Below the pieces are notes generated by a model. The model did not search any database and was not told the DNA's origin. It was given only the letters and a program-made list of their open reading frames with translations. DNA of 64,000 bases from Kineosporia sp. NBRC 101731 (GTDB lineage Bacteria; Actinomycetota; Actinomycetes; Actinomycetales; Kineosporiaceae), in contig NZ_BSTC01000003.1 in the NCBI RefSeq assembly GCF_030269305.1, forward strand, positions 186,001-250,000, in the 5' to 3' direction. Positions 9,150 to 20,000 of the stretch are shown here, piece after piece. The first letter of the stretch is position 1. The number at the start of each line of letters is the position of its first letter. Position numbers and translations under genes: made by a program.

Positions 9150-9614
9150 GTGCGTTTCACGATCCGAGCCGTCATGGCGGCGGCTTCCGCCGTCGCCGCC
9201 GCGGCGGCGATGTCCGCCGTGGCCGCTCCCACCGCGCAGGCCGCCAGCAGCGCCGACTGCGCGTCGGGCAAGGTGTGCCTGTTCGAGGGCGCCGGGTACA
9301 CGGGAGGGATCCTCACTCTCGGTACCAACTCCTCCGGCCTGCCGAATTGCGAGAAGTACCTGGGTGACAACTATTTCAGCAGTGGAACGCTGGCCGACAA
9401 CAACGCGTCGTCGGTCATCAACAACTCCGGGACGGCCGTGGTCTCCTACAACAAGGCCCAGTGGCCGTCCCCGCAGGGTGACTGGTACTTCATCGTCAGC
9501 GCCGGCGGGAGGCTGTCCAGCCTGACGCAGACGACCTCCTACTGGGGAGGCAGCGGGAGCGACGGCCGGGGATACACCGTCAACATGAACGATTCGGTGA
9601 GCGCCGCCTGCTGA
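9150..9614 (+). CDS. Secreted peptidase inhibitor family I36-like protein
   Basis: The 154-aa protein starts at GTG 9150 with AGGAAAGG 6-7 nt upstream. The signal peptide ends near AQA-A (about residue 33). The mature domain has DCASGKVCLFEGAGYTGGI, NCEKYLGDNYFSSGTLADNNASSVIN and a C-terminal cysteine, matching the I36/crystallin-like pattern CxxGxxCLFExxxYxGG. The protein is extracellular. It is similar in organisation to the 5286-5714 product but not nearly identical, so the pair is an old duplication or separate acquisition. Confidence 0.8.
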   Translation: MRFTIRAVMAAASAVAAAAAMSAVAAPTAQAASSADCASGKVCLFEGAGYTGGILTLGTNSSGLPNCEKYLGDNYFSSGTLADNNASSVINNSGTAVVSYNKAQWPSPQGDWYFIVSAGGRLSSLTQTTSYWGGSGSDGRGYTVNMNDSVSAAC

Positions 9615-9627
9615 TCGTCACCTGAGA

Positions 9628-9653
9628 GCGGCCGGTCCCGGGGAACCGGCCGC
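9628..9653. terminator. Bidirectional hairpin terminator
   Basis: The 9-bp arms GCGGCCGGT / ACCGGCCGC, with a GC-rich loop, lie in the 52-bp gap between convergent genes ending at 9614 and 9667. Confidence 0.65.
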
Positions 9654-9666
9654 CCTCGGACCGGCG

Positions 9667-10074
9667 CTACTTGTACTCGACCAGCTTGACGGTCCCGGCG
9701 AACTTGCCCTCGGCGCCCAGGGCGATGGGCGCGGTGCTGTTCCAGAGACCGAAGCCGATGTACCGGGCGGGCGTGGAGTTCTGGGTCTGGGTGCCGCCCA
9801 CGTTGATCCGGACCCGCACACCGTTCGTGTTGAGAATCGTGTCCCAGCAGGTGCCCGGCTTGATCTGCGGAGTCTTCAGCCAGACGGTGCTGCCCGCGGT
9901 GTCCTTGTAGATGACGGCCGAGGCCCAGTAGTCGCCCTGCGCGCAGATCCGGACCTGGTTGTAGGGGTTGGTGGCGGCCGACGCCCCGGACATCCCGGAG
10001 ACCGCGATGACGGTCGTGGCCAGGGCGGTCGCGCCCAGGGCGGCGAGTCGTCGGAGTGTGTTCTTCTTCGCCAA
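9667..10074 (-). CDS. Small secreted protein of unknown function
   Basis: The 135-aa protein starts at TTG 10074, with GGGAG 8 nt upstream. It has a clear signal peptide (AKKNTLRRLAALGATALATT...SGASA-A). The mature part (~100 aa) contains two cysteines (RICAQGDYWAS, GTCWDTIL), is rich in beta-forming residues and ends in KLVEYK. The cysteines could form a disulfide. I recognise no family. It is one of several secreted proteins clustered in this part of the window. A weaker GTCCAGT heptamer lies upstream on the same strand near 10131-10137. Confidence 0.7.
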   Translation of the reverse strand: MAKKNTLRRLAALGATALATTVIAVSGMSGASAATNPYNQVRICAQGDYWASAVIYKDTAGSTVWLKTPQIKPGTCWDTILNTNGVRVRINVGGTQTQNSTPARYIGFGLWNSTAPIALGAEGKFAGTVKLVEYK

Positions 10075-10293
10075 GATTCAGGCTCCCGTGTTGATTCGGT
10101 CGGACCAGGCCGATGGAACCAGAGTGCACTGGACAGGCGCTGCACGGCGTCTTGATTCGCAGTGGCCGCCGCCGGGGCGCGCCGGTCGGGTGCGCCCGGG
10201 AACAACTGGAAATCAACACCGGTGATGAAGGATGCGCTGGACGGTCCGTCCGGACCGGGCACGCATCCGAACGTTTCAGCGGGAAGGACTCCC

Positions 10294-11106
10294 ATGACCA
10301 GCACGCGAGTTCCGGTCGTCTTCATCCACGGTCTGTGGCTGCACGCCTCGTCCTGGCAGGCCTGGGCCGAACGGTTCGCCGGGCAGGGCTACGAGCCGGT
10401 GTTCCCGGGTTGGCCGAACGAGCCGGCCACGGTCGAGGAGGCTCGCGCGAATCCCGAGGCGGTCGCCGGGATCGGGATCGACGACGTGACCGAGCATTAC
10501 ACGAAGATCATTCAGGCGCTGCCGAGTGCGCCGGTGCTGGTCGGGCACTCGTTCGGTGGTCTGTTCGTGCAGAAGCTGCTGGGGCAGGGTCTGGGGCGGG
10601 CGGGGGTGGCGATCGATCCGGCGCAGATCAAGGGGGTCAAGGCGCTGCCGTTGGCGCAGTTGCGGTCGGGTTCGCCGGTGCTGGGTAATCCGGCCAACCG
10701 TAGGCGTTCGGTGGCGTTGACGAAGGCGCAGTTCCGGTACGGGTTCGGTAACGCGATCAGCGAGGGCGAGTCGGACGAGCTGTTCGAGCGATGGACGATC
10801 CCCTCACCCGGACGTCCGCTGTTCGAGGCCGCTTTCGCGAACTTCTCCCGTCACTCCGCCGCCGCCGTGAACACCGCCAACCCGGATCGGGGACCGCTGC
10901 TGTTCATCTCGGGCCAGCAGGACCACACCGTCCCGGACGTGGTCACCCGGGGCGCGTTCAGGCAGTACGCCTCGTCGCCGGCCGTGACCGAGCTGAGGCA
11001 GTTCGCCGACCGGGGGCATTCGCTGGCCCTGGACCAGGGTTGGGGCGAGATCGCCGACGCATCGCTGACCTGGCTGGCCGGGAAGGTCGACGTCACGGCC
11101 GCGTGA
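10294..11106 (+). CDS. Alpha/beta hydrolase (esterase/lipase-like)
   Basis: The 270-aa serine alpha/beta hydrolase has an HGxW oxyanion segment (FIHGLWLHASSW), a nucleophile elbow GHSFGG near residue 82, the acid in SGQQDHTVPD and the base in FADRGHSLALD. There is no signal peptide. The ATG at 10294 has GGGAAGGA 6 nt upstream. The last 14 bp overlap the convergent MFS gene tail-to-tail. The substrate is unknown; enzymes of this type act on small esters or lactones. Confidence 0.8.
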   Translation: MTSTRVPVVFIHGLWLHASSWQAWAERFAGQGYEPVFPGWPNEPATVEEARANPEAVAGIGIDDVTEHYTKIIQALPSAPVLVGHSFGGLFVQKLLGQGLGRAGVAIDPAQIKGVKALPLAQLRSGSPVLGNPANRRRSVALTKAQFRYGFGNAISEGESDELFERWTIPSPGRPLFEAAFANFSRHSAAAVNTANPDRGPLLFISGQQDHTVPDVVTRGAFRQYASSPAVTELRQFADRGHSLALDQGWGEIADASLTWLAGKVDVTAA

Positions 11107-12283
11107 GCAGCGGCTCCTGAGCCAGGCGGATCGACGCGAGGGAGGGGAGCAGGGCGAAAAGGCCGCCGGCCAGCGCCAGGACGCCGATGGCCGTCCCTGC
11201 TCCCACCTGGTCGGCGACGACGCCGGCCAGGAAGGCACCGGCTCCCTGAGCCGTCGCATTCATCGACGCGGCGATGCCCATGCCGCGTCCTCGCTGGTCG
11301 TTCGGCAGCAGGTCGGCGAACGAGGATGCGGCGAGCACGGTCAGCACCGACCACGTGGCGCCGCTGATACCGAAAGTTATGACTACAAGCAGAGGCTGAT
11401 GGAGGACGCCGGTTACCAGCAGGGGGAGTCCCGGCACCAGACAGGCGGCCGGGAACAGCCGGCGGTACCGGCTCGCGTCGACGTAGCGGGCGAAGACGGC
11501 CAGGGTCACGACCGAGAACAGGCCCTCGGAGGCCATGAAGATGCCCACCCAGGCGGTGTCCAGGTGCAGGTCGAACGCCAGCGGCGTGGCCAGCGCCTTC
11601 GGCGCGGTGAGGAAGAGTCCCAGCCCGGTGGACAGGAAGATGGCCCGCAGCGACGGGGAGCGCCAGATGAGGGCGAACGTGGTGCGGGTACTCCCGCCCG
11701 TGGTCCCGGTCAGCGCCGCCGGTCGCGGACGTACCCACACCTGCACGATCAGCGCCGCCGCGGCAAAGGTGAGCGCGTCGATCAGCAGGCACCGGCTGGG
11801 CCCGACCGTCGTGGCGAGCACGCCGCCCGCACAGTAGCCGATGAGCTGGCCGCCCTGCGAGAGCGATTGTCGCACAGCCATTCCCGCGCCAAATTGGTCC
11901 TGTGGGAGAACGTCGCGCAGAAGAGCCAGGCGGGTGGCCGCGTAGGGGCCGCTGAGGAACGCGGACAGGCCCACGCAGCCGCACAGCACCGGCAACGACA
12001 GGCCGGGAAGGGCCATCGTCATCATGATCAGGGCCCGCACCGTGTCGATGGCCACGGATACCTGGCGGCGTGGCCGGCGGTCGGCCAGCTGCGAGAGGGT
12101 GAGGGCACCGGCCACCGTCGGCAGGTATGTCAGGGCGTAGGTCAGGCCGCTGAGCCCGGCCGAACGGGTGCGCTCGAAGACCAGCAGTGCCAACGCTACC
12201 CGGGATAGCTGATCGCCCACCACCGAGAGAGTTTCGGCGGTCAGTAGGGCCGGGAACTCGCGGCCCGGGGGTGGGCTGGGCAT
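11093..12283 (-). CDS. MFS transporter (drug-efflux type)
   Basis: The 396-aa protein has about 12 hydrophobic segments. The cytoplasmic loop after TM2, LSQLADRRPRRQVS, matches the MFS motif A pattern (G-x-L-a-D-r-x-g-R-r/k). The length and the early helices (LSVVGDQLSRVALALLVFERT) resemble the EntS/MdtG-like group of exporters. It sits convergent with the hydrolase at 10294 and divergent from the secreted cupin. The substrate is unknown. Confidence 0.85.
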   Translation of the reverse strand: MPSPPPGREFPALLTAETLSVVGDQLSRVALALLVFERTRSAGLSGLTYALTYLPTVAGALTLSQLADRRPRRQVSVAIDTVRALIMMTMALPGLSLPVLCGCVGLSAFLSGPYAATRLALLRDVLPQDQFGAGMAVRQSLSQGGQLIGYCAGGVLATTVGPSRCLLIDALTFAAAALIVQVWVRPRPAALTGTTGGSTRTTFALIWRSPSLRAIFLSTGLGLFLTAPKALATPLAFDLHLDTAWVGIFMASEGLFSVVTLAVFARYVDASRYRRLFPAACLVPGLPLLVTGVLHQPLLVVITFGISGATWSVLTVLAASSFADLLPNDQRGRGMGIAASMNATAQGAGAFLAGVVADQVGAGTAIGVLALAGGLFALLPSLASIRLAQEPLLTRP

Positions 12284-12377
12284 GACGTGACTCCTCGGTG
12301 TCCGGATGCTTCTCCCGAAGGTCTCACCGCACAGTGGAGAAGCACTTCCCGACCGTCGCCGGAGTGCGGAACTGGAC

Positions 12378-12410
12378 GTTCACTCCTGGTTCAGATGAGC
12401 TGCGTTCACT
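12378..12410 (+). promoter_or_regulatory. SARP/PHO-box-like direct repeat (site D)
   Basis: GTTCACT CCTG GTTCAGA (12378-12395), with a further GTTCACT at 12404. Directly abutting on the other strand is GTCCAGT (12371-12377), giving an inverted heptamer pair in the divergent MFS/cupin intergenic region. The spacer CCTG is identical to that of site F. Confidence 0.45.
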
Positions 12411-12545
12411 GGTTTTCGTCAACCGTGAGACGGAGGAGGTGCAGTCGTGAAGCTCGCTGACTGGTGATCGACGTGACAGGTCGGCCGGACCGGTGGACGG
12501 TCCGGCCCGACGCAGCAGACTGCGAGAAATAACGAGGCGAAACAG

Positions 12546-12992
12546 ATGCCGGCAATGAAGAAGGCCCTGCGGGCCGGGCTGGCGGCCACCGCCGCGGCCA
12601 CGTTCACCATGAGTGCCGCCGGTGCCGCCCAGGCCACTCCGGCCGGGCCGGGGGTGGTCGGCACGATCATCTCCCAGAAGACCATCGGTCACACTGATTA
12701 CGTTCGGCGCGAGATTACGATCCCGCCGGGGCAAGCCACCGGTTGGCATTACCACGACGGGTGGCTCTTCGGTAAGGTCAAGCAGGGCACTTTGAGCCAC
12801 TTCGACGACACGTGCGCCTCGGACGGTGTGTACCGGCGTGGCAGCGTGATTCGGGAGCCCGCCGGCGCGGAGAATGTGCACATCGGGATCAACCGCGGTC
12901 GTACCCCGGTCGTGCTCGAGGTGCTGTACGTGCTGCCGACCGGGTCGCCGCTGTCGCAGGATGCGGCCAACCCGGGCTGCAGCTTCCAGTAG
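12546..12992 (+). CDS. Secreted cupin-domain protein
   Basis: The 148-aa protein has a signal peptide ending near AQA-T (about residue 30). The cupin barrel includes the metal-binding pattern ITIPPGQATGWHYHDG (HxH) and later GAENVHIGINRG, a plausible third histidine. Two cysteines (DTCASD, NPGCSF) may pair outside the cell. GAGG lies 8-9 nt before the ATG. Secreted cupins of this size are common in actinomycetes; the ligand or reaction is unknown. The neighbours suggest a stress or secretion-related regulon rather than a pathway. Confidence 0.8.
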   Translation: MPAMKKALRAGLAATAAATFTMSAAGAAQATPAGPGVVGTIISQKTIGHTDYVRREITIPPGQATGWHYHDGWLFGKVKQGTLSHFDDTCASDGVYRRGSVIREPAGAENVHIGINRGRTPVVLEVLYVLPTGSPLSQDAANPGCSFQ

Positions 12993-13022
12993 AACCCGCT
13001 GTGGGGCCGGAAGGGTCATCGA

Positions 13023-15920
13023 TCAGACGCCTTCCGGCTCCACTGGCGGTCTTAGTCGGTCCAGCCGCTCGGCGGTCTGGAGCGTCCCGCCGTTCTGCCA
13101 GGTCTGAGCCAGCTCGTGGGCGGTGTGCCAGGTCTTCCAGGCGCTGTCGTAATCCTCCAGGGCGAGCCAGGATTCGATGATCATCAGCAGGGCGTCGAAC
13201 TCGAGGGTGCGGTGACCCACCCGGTTCAGCACCAGCACCGCGTCCTCCAGCTCCTTGATCGCGGAGCGGTAGTCTTTCAGGCCGGTCTGCAGCCGGCCGA
13301 TGTAGACGCGGATCTGCCCTTCCTGCTCGAGGTTCCCGACCTGGTCGTTGCGGGCCAGGGCACTGCGCAACTGGGTCTCGGCCTCCGCGTTGTCGCCGAG
13401 CAGAGCCAGCGTGTGGCCCACCTCCGACATCGCCCGTACCTCGCGCTGGGCGTTGCCCGAGGTGACGAACTGCCGGTGGGCCTTCTGATACTCCGCCAGC
13501 GCCTCCTCGTGCCGCTTCAGCCGGATCAGCACGTCGCCGCGATTGGTGTGGACGTACCCGCGTTCTTCCGGGAACCCCATCTCGGTGAACAGTTGCCCGG
13601 CCTCGTCCAGCAGGTCGAGGGCCTCGTCGTAGCGGCCGAAGAAGAAGTGGGCCCCGGCCAGACTCCGCAGCGAGTACGCCTGCCCCGCACGGTCCTCGTC
13701 GCGCCGCGCGGCCTGCAGTGCCGTCGACATGACGTTCATCCAGTCCTGGAAGAACGCGCCCCGCTGGAAGTACTGCTGAAGGGTCAGGGCCAGACGCCAG
13801 GACTCCACCCCGAAACGCCGTTCGGTGGCCCGGGTCACGGCGTCGACGAGGACCGGTCGCTCGGTCGCGAACCAGGACATGGCGGTGTGGAAGCCCGCCG
13901 GGGACTCGGGGTGCACGGAGTGGGCCAGACCCAACGGCGGCACCGGCCTCAGGTGCGGCCGGACCGCGACGTGGGCCGCGAAACTGCTGTGCTGGTAGTG
14001 CTGCAGCAGTCGGGTGCCGGCCTCCTGCCGCTCCTGCGGGCTGTCGATCTCGAGGAAGAGCTCCTCGGCGTAGGCCCGCACCAGCACGTGGGAGCTGTAC
14101 CGGCCGGGTTCGACCTCGGAGATCAAGGCCGAGCCGGCGAGCTCCTGGAGCAGCGCCCGGGTGGTGGCCAGTTCGGTGCCGAGCAGACTGGCACAGGCCG
14201 AGGCGGAGATGGACGGGCCGATCCGAATCGACAGGTAGCGGAAGAGCCGGGCGGCCTCCGGTCCCAGGTGCCGGTACGACCAGGCGAAGACGCTGCGGGG
14301 GTCGTTGTTGGTCTCGTCGTGCCCGAACGCCTCGAGTCGCGGGGCGTCGCGCAGCCCGTCGGCCACCGCCTGCAGGGAGAACCAGGGCCGGGCGGCCATC
14401 TGGGCGGCGACCAGGGCCAGGGCCAGCGGCAGCCGGCCGCACAGTTCGACGATCTCGTCGACGACCGCCGGGTCGGGGGTCTGCCCGGTGGCGGGCAGCC
14501 GGGCCAGCAGGATCTCGCGGGCGATCTGGGCGGTGGGCAGGTCCATCAGCAGGAGCCTGGCCCCCTCCACCGCCGCCAGTCCGGCCAGCGGTGCGCGGCT
14601 GGTGACGAGCACCAGGCTCTGGGCCGAGTTCGGAACCAGGGGCCGCACCTGCTGCACGGTGTGGGCGTTGTCGAGCAGCACGATCATCCGCTTGTCCACG
14701 GTCAGGCTCCGGTACATGCCGACCTGCGCCGGGACCTGCTCGGGCACCGAGACGGCGGGCATTCCGAGCGAGTGCAGCAGGAGGGTGAGTGCCTCACCGG
14801 TGGAGACGCTCTGCTCGCCGTCTCCGGAACCGCGCAGGTCGAGGTAGAGCTGGCCGTCGGCGTGCCCCGGGGCCAAGAGGTGAGCCAGGTGTACGGCGAA
14901 GGTGGACTTGCCGACCCCGCCCATCCCGCTGAGCGCGATCACCAGGGGCGCGGCCTGCGGTTCGTCGTGGCGCCGTTGCAGCAGGCCGGTCACGACCTGC
15001 GTCTCGTCCTCACGCCCGACGAAGACCGGCAGGTCGGGCGGGAGCTGGGCCGGACGCACGACCAGGGACGCCGGCGGGTTGGCCAGCTCGTCATAGGTCG
15101 GTTCGGGACGTTCACCGCTGGGGTCGGGAACGGCCGGGGTGCCGGTCAGCAGGCGCTGCTGGACCGCGCGGCACTCCGGACCGGGCTCGAGCCCCAGTTC
15201 CTCGTCCAGCCGGGTGCGCAACGTGTCGTGGACGGCGAAGGCCTCGGCCCGGTGACCGGCCTCGTGCAGCAGCGTCATGAGCTGGGCGTGCAGGGGCTCG
15301 TTCAGGTGGTCCCACGAGGCCACCCGCCGCAGCGCCGGCAGCAGCCTGTCGGCCAGCCCTAGCCGCATCGCCAGGTCGGCGGCCTCCATGGCCACGTCGA
15401 AGAGCTGCCGGTTGAGTGCGTGGAAGACGGCGGTGGCCGGCCCGGAGTCGGCCAGGTCGGCGGCACACGGCCCGGACCACAGCTCGATGGCCTTCTGGTA
15501 CAGATCGAGTGATGGCGCGTAGTCGTGGTCGCGGCTCAGCGTGCGAGCGCGTTCGACCAGGTCCCGGAACGCCACCACGTCGCTGGCTTCCGCACCGGCG
15601 GTGAGGCGATAGCTGTTGCCCTGCCTGACCAGCCAGGAGCTGTGCCCGCGGGCGGCGAGGCCGGGCTCGGTCAGGCGGCGCAGGGCCCCGATGTAGCGGT
15701 GGATGACGTTCACGGCGCTGGCCGTCGGCTCGTCACCCCACAGCACGTCGACCATCTCGCTGACGCCGACGGGCTGGCCCGCGCGGGCCAGTAGCAGGGC
15801 GAGAAGGCAACGCTGCTGGCGGGGGCCGGTCTCGATCTCGACGCCGTCACGCCAGAACCGCAGTGGCCCCAGGAGCTGGAACCAGTACTCCGTCGGTGGC
15901 TCTTGGGTTCCTTGGGACAT
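13023..15920 (-). CDS. SARP/AfsR-family regulator: OmpR-type HTH, BTAD, NB-ARC, TPR
   Basis: The 965-aa cytosolic transcription regulator has four parts: an N-terminal winged-helix DNA-binding domain (residues ~10-100; LGPLRFWRDGVEIETGPRQQRCLLALLL), the bacterial transcriptional activation domain (~105-250), an NB-ARC NTPase with P-loop GMGGVGKST near 330, and a C-terminal TPR superhelix (~640-950). This is the AfsR-like architecture. ATG 15920 was chosen because the conserved domain begins just after it. There is no Shine-Dalgarno, and TATGCT ends 7 nt before the ATG, so the mRNA may be leaderless. The protein at 32805-34838 is a close relative that lacks the TPR part. Confidence 0.9.
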   Translation of the reverse strand: MSQGTQEPPTEYWFQLLGPLRFWRDGVEIETGPRQQRCLLALLLARAGQPVGVSEMVDVLWGDEPTASAVNVIHRYIGALRRLTEPGLAARGHSSWLVRQGNSYRLTAGAEASDVVAFRDLVERARTLSRDHDYAPSLDLYQKAIELWSGPCAADLADSGPATAVFHALNRQLFDVAMEAADLAMRLGLADRLLPALRRVASWDHLNEPLHAQLMTLLHEAGHRAEAFAVHDTLRTRLDEELGLEPGPECRAVQQRLLTGTPAVPDPSGERPEPTYDELANPPASLVVRPAQLPPDLPVFVGREDETQVVTGLLQRRHDEPQAAPLVIALSGMGGVGKSTFAVHLAHLLAPGHADGQLYLDLRGSGDGEQSVSTGEALTLLLHSLGMPAVSVPEQVPAQVGMYRSLTVDKRMIVLLDNAHTVQQVRPLVPNSAQSLVLVTSRAPLAGLAAVEGARLLLMDLPTAQIAREILLARLPATGQTPDPAVVDEIVELCGRLPLALALVAAQMAARPWFSLQAVADGLRDAPRLEAFGHDETNNDPRSVFAWSYRHLGPEAARLFRYLSIRIGPSISASACASLLGTELATTRALLQELAGSALISEVEPGRYSSHVLVRAYAEELFLEIDSPQERQEAGTRLLQHYQHSSFAAHVAVRPHLRPVPPLGLAHSVHPESPAGFHTAMSWFATERPVLVDAVTRATERRFGVESWRLALTLQQYFQRGAFFQDWMNVMSTALQAARRDEDRAGQAYSLRSLAGAHFFFGRYDEALDLLDEAGQLFTEMGFPEERGYVHTNRGDVLIRLKRHEEALAEYQKAHRQFVTSGNAQREVRAMSEVGHTLALLGDNAEAETQLRSALARNDQVGNLEQEGQIRVYIGRLQTGLKDYRSAIKELEDAVLVLNRVGHRTLEFDALLMIIESWLALEDYDSAWKTWHTAHELAQTWQNGGTLQTAERLDRLRPPVEPEGV

Positions 15921-16002
15921 GGGGGGAGCATAGATCCATCCGAGAACGGGGATCACCGGGACGGATCGGGCATCTTGAGGCACTGGCCGAACGGGCAACG
16001 GA

Positions 16003-16038
16003 CGGTGGGTGCCGCGAGGTCTTCGCGCGCACCCACCG
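16003..16038 (-). terminator. Hairpin terminator of the ilvC-MEKHLA operon
   Basis: A perfect 10-bp stem CGGTGGGTGC / GCACCCACCG has extra CGCG pairing in the loop. It lies 80 bp beyond the stop of the 16119 gene and before the SARP start region. Confidence 0.5.
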
Positions 16039-16118
16039 CCACCTCCGGGCGGCTCCGGCTGTCTGCAGAACCGGCCCGGTCACCGGACCAGGTGTGCGCC
16101 GCCCGTCCGGTGCGTCCT

Positions 16119-18199
<2,081 letters not shown>

Positions 18200-18222
18200 T
18201 CAGAGACCGGGAAGTCGCCTGG

Positions 18223-18762
18223 TCAGGCCGTGGGCGGCAGTGCCCGGAGTCGCTCGATCGCATAGTGGGCCCGGGATTTCACCGTGCCCTCGGCGAGCCC
18301 GAGGGCACGGGCGGTCTGGGTCTGGGAGCGGTCGAGGCAGTACAGGTGCACCAGCACTTCCCGGTGACGGTCCGACAGGCCCCGCAGCAGGGCGACGGTG
18401 GCGTGATCCTGGAGCACCCGTTCGAAGGCGTCCTCCTGGCGGGAGTCGGCCGGGTCGCAGGACTGCGTCTCGAAAGACTCGACCGGCAGCGCCGGGCGCC
18501 GCCGCCACAGATCGACCACCTGGTTGCGGGCTACCCGGAAGAGCCAGGGCCGCACCGCTTCCGCCGGGATCCGCCCCCGGTGCTGCCAGGCCCGCACGAT
18601 GGTCTCCTGGACCACGTCGTCCACCCGGGACTGGTCGCTGCGCATCAGATTACGCACGTACACGTGCAGGAACGGGCGATGTTCGGTCATCAGGGCGTGG
18701 GCGAAGTCGTCACCGGGGCGGTCGCTGGACACAGGGCGACGATCCGGGACCGGCGTTGACAC
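18223..18762 (-). CDS. ECF-type RNA polymerase sigma factor
   Basis: The 179-aa protein has sigma region 2 (HALMTEHRPFLHVYVRNLM...VDDVVQETIVRAWQHRG, ending in the -10 recognition helix RPWLFRVARNQVVDLWRRR) and sigma region 4 (LLRGLSDRHREVLVHLYCLDRSQTQTARALGLAEGTVKSRAHYAIERLR). This is a group 4 (SigL/SigM-like) sigma factor. No anti-sigma gene is adjacent. It is the last gene of the leftward operon 20000-18223, 28 bp after the LuxR-type gene, so it may respond to the T7SS-like locus. The start is GTG 18762. Confidence 0.9.
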   Translation of the reverse strand: MSTPVPDRRPVSSDRPGDDFAHALMTEHRPFLHVYVRNLMRSDQSRVDDVVQETIVRAWQHRGRIPAEAVRPWLFRVARNQVVDLWRRRPALPVESFETQSCDPADSRQEDAFERVLQDHATVALLRGLSDRHREVLVHLYCLDRSQTQTARALGLAEGTVKSRAHYAIERLRALPPTA

Positions 18763-18790
18763 GCGATTGCTGCGGTGATCGGTGGTGGCG

Positions 18791-19375
18791 TCACAGCAGG
18801 TCGGCGCGGAACGCGTAGGCCACGGCCTGCCACCGGTTGCTCAGCCCGAGCCGGTTCATCAGCAGACTGAGGATCCGCCTGACGTTGCCCTCCGAACAGT
18901 TCAGCCGGGACGCGATCTCCGGGATCTCGAGCCCTTCGGCGAGCATCCGCAGGATCAGGGTCTCCCGGTGGTCCAGGGGAGGGGTCGGACTCTCGCCGGC
19001 GACCCGCAGGTGCCCGGCGCCCCGGGCAGCCTGCCGGATCCGGGCGGTGAGCAGTTCGGAGGTGACCTCGGAACGCAGCAGCAGACCGGTCGCGGCGGCC
19101 GGGGAACGCCGGTCCGGTGCGGGGTCGATCCGGTCGACGATCAGGATACAGGGGCCGGGGAAGGTGCGCAGCAGCTCCTCGGCCCGTCCGCGCAGGAACT
19201 CGGTCAGGACGGGCGTCACGATCACCAGGACGTCCGCCTGCCCCAGTTCCGCGGCCGGCAGTACCCGGATCTTCCGGTCGGCCGCCAGCAGCGTCACGAC
19301 CGCGTACTCGCTGAGCTGATCGGGTGCCTCGATGACGACCGACGTCGGGGTGGGGTGGGTGGCAGCCGGACTCAC
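18791..19375 (-). CDS. Atypical LuxR/NarL-family regulator with degenerate receiver
   Basis: The 194-aa protein has a receiver-like N-terminus (VVIEAPDQLSEYAVVTLL...ADVLVIVTP). The usual phosphoacceptor Asp is missing (VIVTP in place of a D-containing strand end), so normal phosphorylation is unlikely. The C-terminal HTH is complete: LDHRETLILRMLAEGLEIPEIASRLNCSEGNVRRILSLLMNRLGLSNRWQAVAYAF. The GTG start overlaps the stop of the upstream ESX-like gene by 4 bp (GTGA), which argues for translational coupling and a role in regulating this locus. Confidence 0.85.
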   Translation of the reverse strand: MSPAATHPTPTSVVIEAPDQLSEYAVVTLLAADRKIRVLPAAELGQADVLVIVTPVLTEFLRGRAEELLRTFPGPCILIVDRIDPAPDRRSPAAATGLLLRSEVTSELLTARIRQAARGAGHLRVAGESPTPPLDHRETLILRMLAEGLEIPEIASRLNCSEGNVRRILSLLMNRLGLSNRWQAVAYAFRADLL

Positions 19376-19668
19376 GGGCGCTCTCCGGGTGGGTTCTCGG
19401 GCCCTTCGAGGTCGGTGACCGTGGAGGTGAAACTCTCGGCGAAACAGCGGAAGATGGTGATCGTCTGCTGCAGATCACGCGAGAAGGCCTGCAGTTCGAT
19501 GCCCGTCACCGGGCTCGACTGCTGCAGCCACAGTCCGCCCTCGTGGGTCAGCAGGGCGGTCACGGCGGACAGCAGCCGTTCCAGCTCGTCGACGATCGTG
19601 TCCTGGTGGTCGTTCACCACGTCTACCGCGTGCCGAACGGTGCCTGGAGCCACCTCGATGTCGGCCAT
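19372..19668 (-). CDS. ESX/WXG100-like small protein, second of a pair
   Basis: The 98-aa helical protein starts at ATG 19668 with GAAAGG 8 nt upstream; ATG 19674, overlapping the previous stop as TGATG, is an alternative. It shares GLWLQQSSPV...LQAFSRDLQQTI with its upstream neighbour (GLWLCRSSPALQDQYQAFHRSV), so the two are paralogues of the small, paired ESX type. No canonical WXG turn is evident, so it is called ESX-like by size, helicity, pairing and context. It is divergently placed from the giant toxin-like gene. Confidence 0.55.
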   Translation of the reverse strand: MADIEVAPGTVRHAVDVVNDHQDTIVDELERLLSAVTALLTHEGGLWLQQSSPVTGIELQAFSRDLQQTITIFRCFAESFTSTVTDLEGPENPPGERP

Positions 19669-19673
19669 GTGCA

Positions 19674-20000
19674 TCACCTTTCGCTCGGGTGTCCGGCCGG
19701 ACCGGACCCAGGGACGACGTGCGGGCTCATTGCCTCGATCTGGGTGGTCAGGCCCTCGAACTGTGCGGCCCAGGTGGGGATCTCGTCGATCGCCCGGGCG
19801 ACGGAACGGTGAAAGGCCTGGTACTGATCCTGCAGCGCCGGACTGGACCGGCACAACCACAGGCCCTCGGGATCGGTCAGCAGCGCGTTCACTGTGTCCT
19901 GCACCGTGGTCAGCCTCGGCAGGGTCCTGGTGGTCACCGACCGGAGGCTGACCGCGACCCCCCGCACGTCGGCGTAGACGATCTGGATGTCGGAAGGCAC
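19674..20000 (-). CDS. ESX/WXG100-like small protein, first of a pair
   Basis: The 108-aa protein starts at GTG 20000 with GGAG 8 nt upstream. It is predominantly helical with a central GLWLCRSSPALQDQYQAFHRSVARAIDEIPTW segment and a Trp in the second helix. Its stop overlaps or abuts the next small gene. Pairs of ~100-aa helical proteins beside a very large modular protein are the usual arrangement for T7SS substrates and their partners. The family assignment is inference from architecture. Confidence 0.55.
   Translation of the reverse strand: MPSDIQIVYADVRGVAVSLRSVTTRTLPRLTTVQDTVNALLTDPEGLWLCRSSPALQDQYQAFHRSVARAIDEIPTWAAQFEGLTTQIEAMSPHVVPGSGPAGHPSER

Noticed and set aside
13116-15362. Long plus-strand open frame (~748 codons) opposite the SARP gene
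   Set aside because: It is antisense shadow with repetitive Gly/Val/Gln/His composition, no ribosome site and no domain.
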